Assembly: GCA_927911695.1 (NCBI GenBank)
Contig: CAKMQO010000044.1
Span: 1-11,229 of the forward strand
DNA: 11,229 nt
Reading direction: 5' to 3'
Origin: an uncultured Gemella sp.
Lineage (GTDB): Bacteria > Bacillota > Bacilli > Staphylococcales > Gemellaceae
Part shown: one piece after another, positions 1-8,419 of the stretch
Numbering within the stretch: the stretch's first letter is position 1
Layout: each line of letters starts with the position of its first letter
The notes under the pieces: generated by a model
Seen by the model: the letters and a program-made list of their open reading frames with translations, nothing else
Told to the model about the DNA's origin: nothing
Databases searched by the model: none
Program-made: the position numbers and the translations under genes

Positions 1-218
<218 letters not shown>

Positions 219-285
219 TATAATTGAGGCTAATGCATGATTTTTTATCATTTTTTTCAAATTTCAAAATACTATTATATAAAAA

Positions 286-416
286 AAAGATATAACTCTT
301 TTATAATTCAAATTAAATATTAAACACTATTTAAATCGTCATTATTTAATATCTACCTCAATAATAATCTCCGAACAAATATCCAGATTAATATTGCGTT
401 ATAGAGTTATATCTTT
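286..416. repeat. 14-bp perfect inverted repeat enclosing about 100 bp between pepT and metG
   Basis: AAAGATATAACTCT (286-299) and its exact complement AGAGTTATATCTTT (403-416) flank 103 bases. Read on the minus strand, downstream of pepT, the second arm runs directly into an eight-T tract (288-281), so the ensemble resembles a terminator with a very long loop. The loop contains smaller inverted repeats, for example ATATTAAA/TTTAATAT near 316-353. On the plus strand the right arm is also followed by a T-rich stretch (421-428), although no plus-strand gene lies upstream. No T-box GGGTGG core or recognisable S-box motif is visible, so it is not an obvious metG riboswitch. It could be the pepT terminator, a small structured RNA or a miniature element. 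Which of these it is remains unresolved. Confidence 0.45.
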
Positions 417-443
417 ATTATTTTTTTTAAATTATTGTAATTT

Positions 444-1671
444 TTATTTTTTAGCTAATTTAGCTATTTCAACTATTGTATCTGCGGCTTTTTCCATATG
501 CTCTAAACAACTAAATTCATATTGTCCATGGAAGTTCTCTCCTCCGACAAAGATATTCGGAGTTGGAATGCCCATATATGAAATTTTAGAACCATCTGTT
601 CCTCCACGAATTGGAATAATAATAGGTGTTACTCCTACATTTTTAATAGCTTGCTCCGCTACATCAACACAGCGTTTATCTTTTTTAATTACATCTCCCA
701 TATTATAATATTGATCGAATAGGTCGTATTCCACAACATTACCATATTTTTCATTAATTTTTGCCGCTACCTCTTCAGCAAATTTCTTACGTGCTTCAAA
801 TTTTTCTTTATCATGATCTCGGATTATATAAACCATCTCTGCTTCTTCAATTCTAGCTTGCATATTATGCAATAAATAGAATCCTTCATATCCTTCTGTA
901 TGCTCAGGAACTTCTTTTTCTGGGAACAATGAAGCTAATTCTGCAGCAATCGTATTGGCATTTTTCATTTTACCTTTTGCTGTACCTGGATGAACACTTA
1001 CTCCAGTAATCTTATATGTGATTTGTGCCGCATTAAAGCTTTCATATTCAAGTTCACCAAGAACTCCACCATCCATAGTGAAAGCATAATCTGTTGCGAA
1101 TCCTTTAGCATCGAAATGATCTGCTCCACGCCCTATTTCTTCATCAGGACCAAATGCAATACGAATATCACCATGTTCAATTTCAGGATGTTCACTTAAA
1201 TACTTAATTGCTTCTACTATTTCAGTAATTCCAGCTTTGTCGTCAGCACCTAGTAAAGTCGTCCCATCTGTAGTGATTAAAGTTAGACCTTTATAATTGC
1301 TTAAATTAGAGAACTCAGCTTTACTCATTACAACATTTAATTCTTTATTTAAAACGATGTCTTCACCATCATAATTCTCAATTACTTGTGGATTAATACC
1401 TTCAACATTAAAATCTGCAGTATCCACATGTGAAATAAATCCAATTTTATCGTATGGTTTATCAGTATTAGCTGGTAATGTCGCAGTTAAAAACCAGTTT
1501 TCCTCATTTAATTCTATGTCACTAAGATTTAATTCTTCTAATTGTTCTTTTAACATGCGTAAAAAATCTTTTTGCTCTGGAGTAGATGGAATCGTCGTAC
1601 TAGCAGCATCAGATCTAGTCTTAAAGTTAACATATCCTAAAAAAACGTTCTAACATAGTTTCATATTTCAT
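444..1671 (-). CDS. pepT: Peptidase T (tripeptide aminopeptidase, M20B), frameshifted near its N-terminus
   Basis: This cytoplasmic di-zinc aminopeptidase removes the N-terminal residue of tripeptides. The true start is ATG at 1671-1669, behind a GAGGTG ribosome-binding site. It reads MKYETMLERF and then, as written, FRIC and a stop. Removing one T from the seven-base run at 1639-1645 gives LGYVNFKTRSDAASTT and joins the long frame, for about 408 residues, the usual PepT length. In corrected numbering the metal ligands are all present: H81 and D83 (HVDTA), D143 (GADDKAG), E177/E178 (PDEEIGRG, with the general base), D200 (MDGG) and H381 (ENFHG). The Met at 1556-1554 is internal, has no ribosome-binding site, and would give a protein 38 residues short. 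The family is certain; the lesion looks like a homopolymer indel. Confidence 0.93.
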
Positions 1672-1700
1672 TATTCTTCACCTCATTTGTATTTTCTTTT

Positions 1701-1730
1701 ATTATAATATAATATTCATCAAAATGTAAA
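1701..1730 (-). promoter_or_regulatory. pepT promoter
   Basis: On the minus strand, TTTACA (1730-1725) and TATAAT (1706-1701) are separated by 18 bases. That is five of six consensus bases at -35 and all six at -10. Transcription would start close to 1694, leaving a leader of about 23 nt with GAGGTG ahead of the ATG at 1671. Confidence 0.6.
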
Positions 1731-1783
1731 GGTTATAAAAATCATATAAAAAAACATTATTCCAAAATAACTTTTTTTAAAAT

Positions 1784-1823
1784 GATAATGATACTTAATA
1801 TATTTATCTATTTATGATACAAT
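1784..1823 (+). promoter_or_regulatory. Thioesterase promoter with an overlapping Fur-box-like sequence
   Basis: TTAATA (1795-1800) and TACAAT (1818-1823) are spaced by 17 bases. TG at 1815-1816 makes the latter an extended -10. A 19-base stretch at 1784-1802, starting GATAATGATA, matches the classical Fur box GATAATGATAATCATTATC at 15 of 19 positions, with the first ten unbroken, and it covers the -35 element. AT-rich background inflates such matches, so the promoter is fairly likely and the operator is only a candidate. Confidence 0.45.
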
Positions 1824-1885
1824 TACTAATGTATTCTAATTTTACATTAGATATTAGTAAAATAAATTTTAAGGAGAACTTTTTC

Positions 1886-2386
1886 ATGCAAGAAGTTATG
1901 AATTATAAAGATACTAGAATTGAGAATTTCCACACTATTTATCCAAACCATATGAACAGACATGATACTCTATTTGGTGGTCAGACATTATACTGGTTAG
2001 ACGATGTACAAGGTCTAGTAATTCGCAGATATACTCATTTACCATTTTTTACAGCAAGTATTGATACATATCAATTTTTAGATGTTGTGCATAGACATGA
2101 GGCATTAATTATTGATAGTTATGTATCAAGAGTTGGAAATAGAAGTGTTGAAGTTTTCGCTGAGTTAAGTGCATTTAACCATGAAACTAGACATACTCGT
2201 TTAGTTGGTATTTGTTTCTCAACATTCGCAATAAATAAAGAGACAGTTCTTGAAAAACCTTTACCTAAAGTTGAATACACAGATGAAATTTCAAAATTCG
2301 TAAGCTCTTCTTATTCAGACAGACAAAGCGGTAAACTTTCAGCTCGAGAATTCTGTAAAGAGTATCTAAAATATTATAATAAATAA
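1886..2386 (+). CDS. Acyl-CoA thioesterase, hotdog fold (YkhA/YciA/BACH-like)
   Basis: This is a 166-residue single-hotdog protein of the acyl-CoA hydrolase family, which cleaves acyl-CoA to free fatty acid and CoA, normally as an oligomer in the cytoplasm. The family signature is visible as PNHMNRHDTLFGGQTLYWLDD (20-40), where the Asn/Asp region and GG contribute to the active site. It is followed by TASIDTYQFLDVV (57-69) and a second strand block VEVFAELSAFNHETR (88-102). I chose ATG 1886 because AAGGAG lies at 1871-1876 with nine bases between. The upstream in-frame ATG at 1814 sits inside the promoter -10 and has no ribosome-binding site. The C-terminus, from about residue 125, is charged and less typical. 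Substrate chain length cannot be read from sequence. It is monocistronic, ending at a strong terminator. Confidence 0.85.
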   Translation: MQEVMNYKDTRIENFHTIYPNHMNRHDTLFGGQTLYWLDDVQGLVIRRYTHLPFFTASIDTYQFLDVVHRHEALIIDSYVSRVGNRSVEVFAELSAFNHETRHTRLVGICFSTFAINKETVLEKPLPKVEYTDEISKFVSSSYSDRQSGKLSAREFCKEYLKYYNK

Positions 2387-2391
2387 AAAAA

Positions 2392-2419
2392 GAAGTGAGA
2401 TTTGTCTCACTTCCTTTTT
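2392..2419. terminator. Bidirectional rho-independent terminator between the thioesterase gene and pgcA
   Basis: GAAGTGAGA (2392-2400) and TCTCACTTC (2405-2413) form a perfect 9-bp stem with a TTTG loop. The plus-strand side is followed by CTTTTT (2414-2419). The minus-strand side is followed by seven Ts (complement of 2385-2391). It therefore serves both convergent genes. Confidence 0.93.
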
Positions 2420-2425
2420 ATTTTA

Positions 2426-4147
2426 TTAGTCGATTGAGTAAAGTAATTCTAATACTTTTTCTTCAAATTTAACTAATTTTTCTTTAGCAACTTCTTTATC
2501 TGCATCTTTAACGTAGATATAAAGTTTTACTTTAGGTTCTGTTCCACTTGGACGTAATGTATACCAAGATTCGTCTGAATAACTGAATTTAACAGCATCA
2601 GTTTTTTTCGATATCAATAGCATTTTCTTCACCAGTAGCTACAGTTTTTTCTTTTTGTACTAAGTAGTCAGTAATAGCTACTACTTCACTTCCAGCAATT
2701 TCACGAGCAAAGATTTCACGATATTTCTTCATCATACGTTTAATTCTTTGAGCACCTGCTGCCCCTTCTAAAACGATAGAGATAGTTTTATCAAGATAGT
2801 AACCATATTTTTCATAGAAGCCATCAAGTACGTCTACTAATGTTTTACCTTGTGTTTTATAGAATGCTGCTGCTTCTACTAATAACATAGCGATAGTTAC
2901 ACCATCTTTATCACGTAGGAATGTACCAACGTTATATCCGATACTTTCTTCATATCCCATTACATAGTTTTTCTCACCTGTAATATCCCATTCATTTGGT
3001 AATGCACAAATGTTTTTGAATCCAGTAAGAACATCAATTACTTCTACTCCGTATTCTTTACATAATGGTTCTACCATTTAGATGTTACGATAGATTTAAC
3101 TAATACTGGGTTTTCTGGTAGTTTGTTCTGTTTCGCAAGATTTTCAATAACATATTGAACTAATACTGCTCCGGCTTGGTTACCATTTAGAGAAACTACT
3201 TCACCATTGTGAATTACTTCTACAGCAAGACGGTCACAGTCAGGGTCAGTTGCAATGATTACATCAGCATTAACTTCTTTAGCCAATCTTTCGCCGTATT
3301 CGAATGCTGCAGTATCCTCTGGATTTGGATATTCAATTGTTGGGAAAGTTCCATCAGGATCTTTTTGTTCTTCAACAACATGAACATTTTTGAATCCACG
3401 ACGTGCAAGAACTGTTGTTACAGCTTTATATCCAGCACCGTTAAGTGGTGTATATACTACTGAAATATTTTTATCAATGTTTTCATCGTTAATAGCACAG
3501 TTTAAAGATTCTTTGTAGAATTCTTCATCAATTTCTTCTCCAATATATACTAATAATCCTTTTTCTTTAGCTTCTTCTTCTGTTAAAGTAACATAGTTGT
3601 CGAAGATATCCATTGAGTTAATATATTCTAGAACTTTGTCACTTATATCAGATTTAATTTGAGATCCTTCTTGCCAATAAACTTTATATCCATTGTATTC
3701 TTTAGGATTGTGACTTGCTGTAATGTTAATACCACTAGCTGTTCCTAAATAACGAACTGCGAAAGATAATTCTGGAGTTGGTCGTAAGTCCTCGAATAAA
3801 TATGCCTTAACCCCATTACTAGCCATTACTAATGCTGCTAATTTAGCAAATTCTTTTGAGAAAAGACGTGGATCGTGAGCAATAGCAATACCTTTTTCTT
3901 GTAATCCATTGTCGATAATAGTTTGTGCTAGTGCTTTTGTTGCACGAGCGATAATAAATCTATTCATTCTATTAGAACCCATTCCTACTTTACCACGTAA
4001 TCCTGCAGTTCCAAATTCTAATTCTTTATAAAATCTATCTTCTTTTTCAACTTCATCATCAGCTACAGTTTTTAATTGAAGTTTCTCTTCTTCAGTTAAA
4101 GCTGAGCTATTTAACCATTTTTCATATAATTCTTGATAGTTACTCAT
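2426..4147 (-). CDS. pgcA: Phosphoglucomutase / phosphosugar mutase (alpha-D-phosphohexomutase family), split by two frameshifts
   Basis: The enzyme interconverts glucose-1-P and glucose-6-P through a phosphoserine; family members related to PGM2 also act on ribose-1-P. Three frame segments make one protein of about 573 residues, near the usual B. subtilis PgcA length. Segment 4147-3071 carries the phosphoserine loop TASHNP (143-148, Ser145) and the Mg2+ loop DPDCDR (301-306). The middle segment carries the sugar-binding GYEES (about 398-402), and the last segment the phosphate-binding RPSGTEP (about 532). Break 1: three Ts at 3077-3079 should be four, which turns SKW-stop into TSKMVEPLCKEYG. 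Break 2: seven Ts at 2602-2608 should be six, which turns EKN-stop into EKTDAVKFSYSDES. As written only the N-terminal part, without sugar- or phosphate-binding loops, would be made. Start 4147 has GAGGT upstream. It lies 26 bases after deoD, so the two are probably cotranscribed. Confidence 0.92.
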
Positions 4148-4173
4148 ATTATATTACCTCTAAATTCCTAATT

Positions 4174-4884
4174 TTATGCTAAACCTAAAGCAATTTCCAT
4201 CATTTTCGTAAATGCCGTTTGTCTTTCTTCTGGAGTAGTTTCTTCTCCAGTTACTAATGAATCACTTACTGTTAAAATTGTTAAAGCATTAACACCTGCA
4301 GCAGTTGCATTAGCATATAATGCTGCACTTTCCATTTCAACAGCTAAAACTCCCATTTTAATCCAGTTTTCCATAGCTTTTTCGTCAGCATTGTAGAAAA
4401 TCTCACTACATAAAATATTACCAACATGAACTGCTTGATCCATTTCTTGAGCTCTGTTGTAAGCTTTTAATAATAAGTCAAATGATGCAGTTAAACTGTA
4501 GTTTCCTGGAATGTTATATTGGTGCATGTAGTTTGAGTTTGTTGAAGATCCCATTCCTAAAATTACATCATATAATTTTACTTCCGGTTGTAGTGCCCCA
4601 CATGTTCCAATTCTAATTAAATTCTTAACCCCAAAAGTGTGGATTAATTCATAAGAATAAATACCGATACTAGCTGGACCCATACCTGTTCCCATCACAG
4701 AAATTTTTTTACCTTTATATGTTCCAGTATATCCTAGCATACCACGCACTTCATTAAAACAAACTGCATCTTCTAAAAATGTTTCTGCAATAAATTTCGC
4801 TCTTAATGGATCCCCTGGTAAAAGAATCGTTTCAGCGATTTCTACTCCATTTGGTTTAATATGTGGTGTTTGTTTATGCGACAT
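4174..4884 (-). CDS. deoD: Purine nucleoside phosphorylase, DeoD type
   Basis: DeoD phosphorolyses purine (deoxy)nucleosides to free base and (deoxy)ribose-1-phosphate, acting as a hexamer in the cytoplasm for purine salvage. It is intact at 236 residues, close to the 239 of E. coli DeoD. Motifs line up with the family. They include His8, the phosphate-binding GDPLRAKF (24-31), and Arg47 in [16 protein letters not shown] (contributed by the neighbouring subunit). RIGTCGALQ (91-99), ribose-binding VEMES (182-186), the catalytic Asp208 in SDSLVTGE and Arg221 also match. The start at 4884 has the strong AGGGGG site (4893-4898). It is first in an operon with pgcA, which can use the sugar-phosphate product. 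A clear sigma-A promoter precedes it. Confidence 0.97.
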   Translation of the reverse strand: MSHKQTPHIKPNGVEIAETILLPGDPLRAKFIAETFLEDAVCFNEVRGMLGYTGTYKGKKISVMGTGMGPASIGIYSYELIHTFGVKNLIRIGTCGALQPEVKLYDVILGMGSSTNSNYMHQYNIPGNYSLTASFDLLLKAYNRAQEMDQAVHVGNILCSEIFYNADEKAMENWIKMGVLAVEMESAALYANATAAGVNALTILTVSDSLVTGEETTPEERQTAFTKMMEIALGLA

Positions 4885-4918
4885 CAGTTAGTCCCCCTGT
4901 AAATATATTAATAACTTT

Positions 4919-4947
4919 ATTATACCTTTTTTTCTTAACTTAAACAA
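4919..4947 (-). promoter_or_regulatory. deoD-pgcA promoter
   Basis: Minus-strand TTGTTT (4947-4942), a 17-base spacer and a perfect TATAAT (4924-4919). Transcription would start near 4912, about 28 nt ahead of the deoD ATG. No CRE-like catabolite-repression site was recognised over it. Confidence 0.75.
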
Positions 4948-5195
4948 GAGATATTAAAAAAATAATTATCTATATTTTCTATTAAATATTCTGAAAATAA
5001 TAAGTTTACTTTATCGTTACAAGTCACATTTTAAGCACCATCATTCATCAACACTATATTTTAACCTCAAAAATAATAAAATTATATTAGTTATTTTTAG
5101 AAAATAATTAATGCTTTATTTTATCGTTTCCATAACTTTTTATAATATTCCTTTATGTTATCTACCATTTTTTATTGAAAAATAATTATATAAAA

Positions 5196-5236
5196 ATTGA
5201 ATTTCAATAGTATTTTAAGCTATTTTGTTATATAAT
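5196..5236 (+). promoter_or_regulatory. Candidate mnh operon promoter with an upstream palindrome
   Basis: TATAAT at 5231-5236 is the best -10 upstream of mnhA, about 40 bases before the ATG. The -35 position (around 5208-5213, TAGTAT) is poor. A perfect odd palindrome ATTGAA-T-TTCAAT (5196-5208) sits just upstream of it, where an activator or repressor dimer could bind. An alternative extended -10 is TG-T-TATAAA at 5240-5248. All of this is pattern-based. Confidence 0.4.
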
Positions 5237-5275
5237 TAATGTTATAAAATAAATAAATTAGAAAGAGGTTTTTTT

Positions 5276-7642
5276 ATGTTACAATTAGCTGTATTTTTAC
5301 CAGTAATTGCGATGTTTTTCATACCTTTCTTAAGGAAAAACTTTAAAACCATCCATACTGGAAAATTTGTTATAGTTGTACCATTAATACTGTTTGGGTA
5401 TTTTATTTCAAATCTTAAGTATATCTATTCAGGTGGAACAATCTATAAGAAACTAGCATTTGTTTCTAACGCAGGACTTGATATCAACCTTAATCTTGAT
5501 GGTTTATCACTTCTATTCTCATTACTAATTACAGGAATTGGTACTCTAGTAATACTATATTCATGTTACTATATGAGTATTACAGATGAAAAGTTACATA
5601 AATTTTACATATTTTTACTAATATTCATGTCTGCCATGTTAGGTGTAGTTTTATCTGACAACATGCTTAGTATGTATATGTTCTGGGAGATGACATCTGT
5701 TTCTTCTTTCCTATTAATTAGTTATTGGCACGAAAATGATGCATCTAGAAAAGGTGCTCTAAAATCATTAATTATTACTGTCTTTGGTGGAGTCCTAATG
5801 CTAGCAGGAATTTTCGTTTTAAATAATATTACTGGAAGTTTTAATGTTAGTGAAATTATAGAATTCACTAAAAATCATGGATACAACGATAAATATGTAG
5901 TAGCAATGATTCTTATAATATTCGGTGCATTTACAAAATCTGCACAGTTTCCATTCCATATTTGGCTACCCGATGCAATGGCTGCACCTACACCAATCAG
6001 TAGTTACCTACACTCAGCTACAATGGTTAAAGCTGGAATCTATCTATTACTAAGAATTGGAATTGTATTCTCATTTACTTCTTCATTTGGTAATATTCTT
6101 ATCATTTTCGGGACTATTACTATGCTAATAGGTTCTATTTCTGCAATTTTCCTAAAAGATTTAAAAGGAATTCTTGCATATTCAACTATTAGTCAACTTG
6201 GTATGATGACTCTTATGATAGGTATTGCTAACCTTGGTCTATACAACGATAATCACTACGTTTATACATTCGCATTCTATGCAGTATGCTTCCATATTAT
6301 TAACCATGCAGCATTTAAAGCAAGTTTATTTATGATTACTGGTATTATAGATCATTCATTCCATTCACGTGATATTGAAAAACTTCGTGGTATCAAAAGA
6401 TATATGCCACTTAGCTTTATATTAAGTATCATCGCTGGATTCTCTATGGCAGGAATCCCACCTTTAAGTGGATTCTACTCAAAAGAATACTTCTTAACAG
6501 TAGTTTATGGATTAACACAATCAAGTATGCTATATATGGTTATCGTAATAGCTGTAGTTATTGGAGCTTTAGGAACTGCTATTTATTCATTAATATTAGC
6601 ATTCAAACCATTCCTAGGTAAATTCGATAATTCTATAATTGGGAATAAAAAATTACATCTTCCAAGTAACGGTATCTTTATATCACCAATAATACTTGTA
6701 GTCTTCGTAATTATTAACACATTCATAAAAGATTACATAGTTATTCCAGCTCAACAATCTGCGCTAGCTGTAAAAACAACTAACAACGAAGTAATCACCC
6801 ATGTCCATCATGATAGTTTCTTCTCAATAGAACTTATTACTTCTATTATTGTTATCATTGCAAGTTTTGTAATTTATAAATTATTTGCAAGTGAAAATGA
6901 AATCTATAGTATAAACCCTACTATTATTTCTATTCACGGAGCATATAATAACTTAGGTAACTTACTACACAAAGTAAGTGGTACACTCCATGATACATTT
7001 GTTACAAACCAACTTAGAAGAAATATGAGTTATATCTTTGTAGTGTTATCAGCAACTATTATTGGTGGTTACTTTGCAATTGGTAGACCTATGTTAATTA
7101 ATAACTTCTCTACAATTCACTACATGAATATTTTCATAGGACTATGTATAGTCGTGTGCTGTGTCGCTCTAACTACAGTCTATAATAGACTAGTACTTAT
7201 TATCCTTTCTTCTGGAATTGGATTTATGATGACTGCGCTATACGTTACATTTAGGGCACCAGACTTAGCAATGACACAATTTGTAATTGAATCAATTTCT
7301 ACTATTATTTCTTAATAGCATTCATTCTATTAACTGATAAAACAAAACAAGTAGAAAAAACAAAGTTTTAAACTTACTAACGCAATAATTGCGACACTAA
7401 CTGGTATTAGTTTTACAATTGTAGGATTAGTAGCATATGCTTATAAAAACCCATCAGAAATTAGTCAATTTTATTTCGATAATGTTGTCGCATCTGGTGG
7501 AGGAAACATAGTAAATGTTATTATCGTAGATTTTAGGGGATTTGATACCCTATTTGAAATCACTGTTATGACAATGGTAGCTCTAATAATTTATGCTATG
7601 TTCAAAATCATTAAACGAGGAGGACCAAAAGATGAAAACTAA
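5276..7642 (+). CDS. mnhA: Na+/H+ antiporter subunit A (MnhA/MrpA), C-terminal part disrupted by two opposite frameshifts
   Basis: This is the largest subunit of the Mrp cation/proton antiporter, a polytopic membrane protein related to complex I NuoL. Restored length is 788 residues (staphylococcal MnhA about 800). Start ATG 5276 follows AAAGAGG (5262-5268). The proton-channel residues are present: Glu138 in FWEMTSVSSFLL, Lys221 and His228 in FTKSAQFPFHIWLPDAMAAPTP, and His246/Lys252 in YLHSATMVKAG. The frame stops after 679 residues at TAA 7313-7315. The C-terminal MrpA-specific domain then continues after two repairs: add one T to the run 7308-7310 (IIFLIAFILLTD), and remove one T from 7366-7369 (TKFKLTNAIIA). 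It ends VDFRGFDTLFE...KDEN at 7642. The stop overlaps mnhB by 11 bases. As written, subunit A would lack its last two or three membrane helices. Confidence 0.94.
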
Positions 7643-8057
7643 TGATGTAATTTTAAAATCATTATCTGCTATTATTTCAGGATGTATATTTTTACTTTCT
7701 CTTAGTTTGTACTTTGGTGGTCACTTCCTTCCTGGTGGTGGTTTCGTCGGAGGACTCCTTTGTACAATGGCATTAGCTCTAGCAATGTTTACATATGGAA
7801 TAGATAGAGTCAATAAACTACTTCCTATTAACTATGTATATGTAACTGCTATTGGATTACTTTTTTCCATTGGCACTGCATTTAGTGGTGTTGTAGTCGG
7901 AAAGAATTTCTTCAAACATCATTTCACTCACATTCACGTTCCAATAATGGGAGAAATGGAATTACACACAGCTGCAATATTCGACTTAGGTGTATATTTT
8001 GTAGTTGTTGGAGTTCTTATGTCAGTAATTTTAGCTTTCGGAAAGGATGGTAAATAA
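7632..8057 (+). CDS. mnhB: Na+/H+ antiporter subunit B (MnhB/MrpB)
   Basis: A 141-residue membrane protein (staphylococcal MnhB about 142) with four predicted helices. The family signature GGHFLPGGGF is at residues 29-38, and a second conserved part at GVVVGKNFF. It is an integral part of the Mrp complex, near the interface with the MnhA C-terminus. I chose ATG 7632 because GAGGAGG (7617-7623) lies eight bases upstream and MKTNDVILKS is a normal family N-terminus. The in-frame ATG at 7593 would add 13 residues encoded inside mnhA and has no ribosome-binding site. The start lies inside the last codons of restored mnhA, suggesting translational coupling. Its own reading frame is intact. Confidence 0.96.
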   Translation: MKTNDVILKSLSAIISGCIFLLSLSLYFGGHFLPGGGFVGGLLCTMALALAMFTYGIDRVNKLLPINYVYVTAIGLLFSIGTAFSGVVVGKNFFKHHFTHIHVPIMGEMELHTAAIFDLGVYFVVVGVLMSVILAFGKDGK

Positions 8058-8419
8058 TGGAATTTTATATGATTATCTTATGTGGTATTCTTGTTGGTTT
8101 TGGTGTTTACCTAATGCTTTCTAAGAGTATGATGCGAATAATAATCGGGGTTGGTCTTTTTGGACACGCTGCTAACCTTATTATACTTATCGCAGGAGGT
8201 TTATATGATGGAGATATTCCTATTATTTCAGAATTAGGAAAGAATTATATAGACCCTATTCCAGCAGCACTTATTCTTACTGCTATTGTTATCGGATTTG
8301 CAGTAACTTGTCTTTTAATTTCAATCTATATTGCTAACTACAAATTAAAAGGAAGCGATAATGTAATTGATCTTGAAGACGTAGAAAATATGAGGGAGGA
8401 AAGAAATAATGCATACTAA
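8057..8419 (+). CDS. mnhC: Na+/H+ antiporter subunit C (MnhC/MrpC, NuoK-like)
   Basis: A 120-residue protein with three membrane helices, homologous to complex I NuoK. The family core DPIPAALILTAIVIGFA is at 66-82, with Thr75 at the same number as the functionally important Thr in Bacillus MrpC. The helix-1/2 region MLSKSMMRIIIGVGLFGHAANL is also typical. The C-terminus (about 97-120) is a charged cytoplasmic tail. The start codon shares one base with the mnhB stop (TAATG at 8055-8059) behind AAAGGATGG (8042-8050), the classic coupled arrangement. The last 11 bases overlap mnhD. Confidence 0.96.
   Translation: MEFYMIILCGILVGFGVYLMLSKSMMRIIIGVGLFGHAANLIILIAGGLYDGDIPIISELGKNYIDPIPAALILTAIVIGFAVTCLLISIYIANYKLKGSDNVIDLEDVENMREERNNAY

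Larger units (their letters stand above)
4885..5275. other. AT-rich divergent intergenic region between deoD and mnhA
   Basis: This 391-base stretch holds no plausible gene. Its left end carries the deoD promoter and ribosome-binding site, and its right end the mnhA -10 element and ribosome-binding site. In between it is very A+T-rich, with only low-complexity inverted repeats such as AAAAATAA/TTATTTTT (5069-5076/5091-5098) that composition alone can produce. I see no tRNA, riboswitch core or repeat array. Confidence 0.7.

Noticed and set aside
394..708. Plus-strand open frame of 104 codons with a hydrophobic start
   Set aside because: It lies antisense across the conserved 3' end of pepT, has no ribosome-binding site, and shows no recognisable family.
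990..1199. Plus-strand open frame of 69 codons
   Set aside because: It is antisense to the catalytic core of pepT; a shadow of its codons.
1814..1885. Upstream ATG for the thioesterase gene (24 extra residues)
   Set aside because: It sits within the promoter -10 region and lacks a ribosome-binding site, whereas ATG 1886 has AAGGAG at ideal spacing.
2598..2615. A-AAA-AAC slippery heptamer at the second pgcA break, suggesting programmed -1 frameshifting
   Set aside because: The heptamer is in register, but the downstream conserved frame needs a +1 (or -2) shift. A -1 slip would not reach EKTDAVKFSYSDES.
3209..3463. Plus-strand open frame of 84 codons
   Set aside because: It is antisense to pgcA across the conserved metal-binding region; cysteine- and serine-rich composition typical of a shadow frame.
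7593..7631. Upstream ATG for mnhB (13 extra residues)
   Set aside because: It is encoded inside the mnhA C-terminus with no ribosome-binding site; ATG 7632 has GAGGAGG and a typical family N-terminus.
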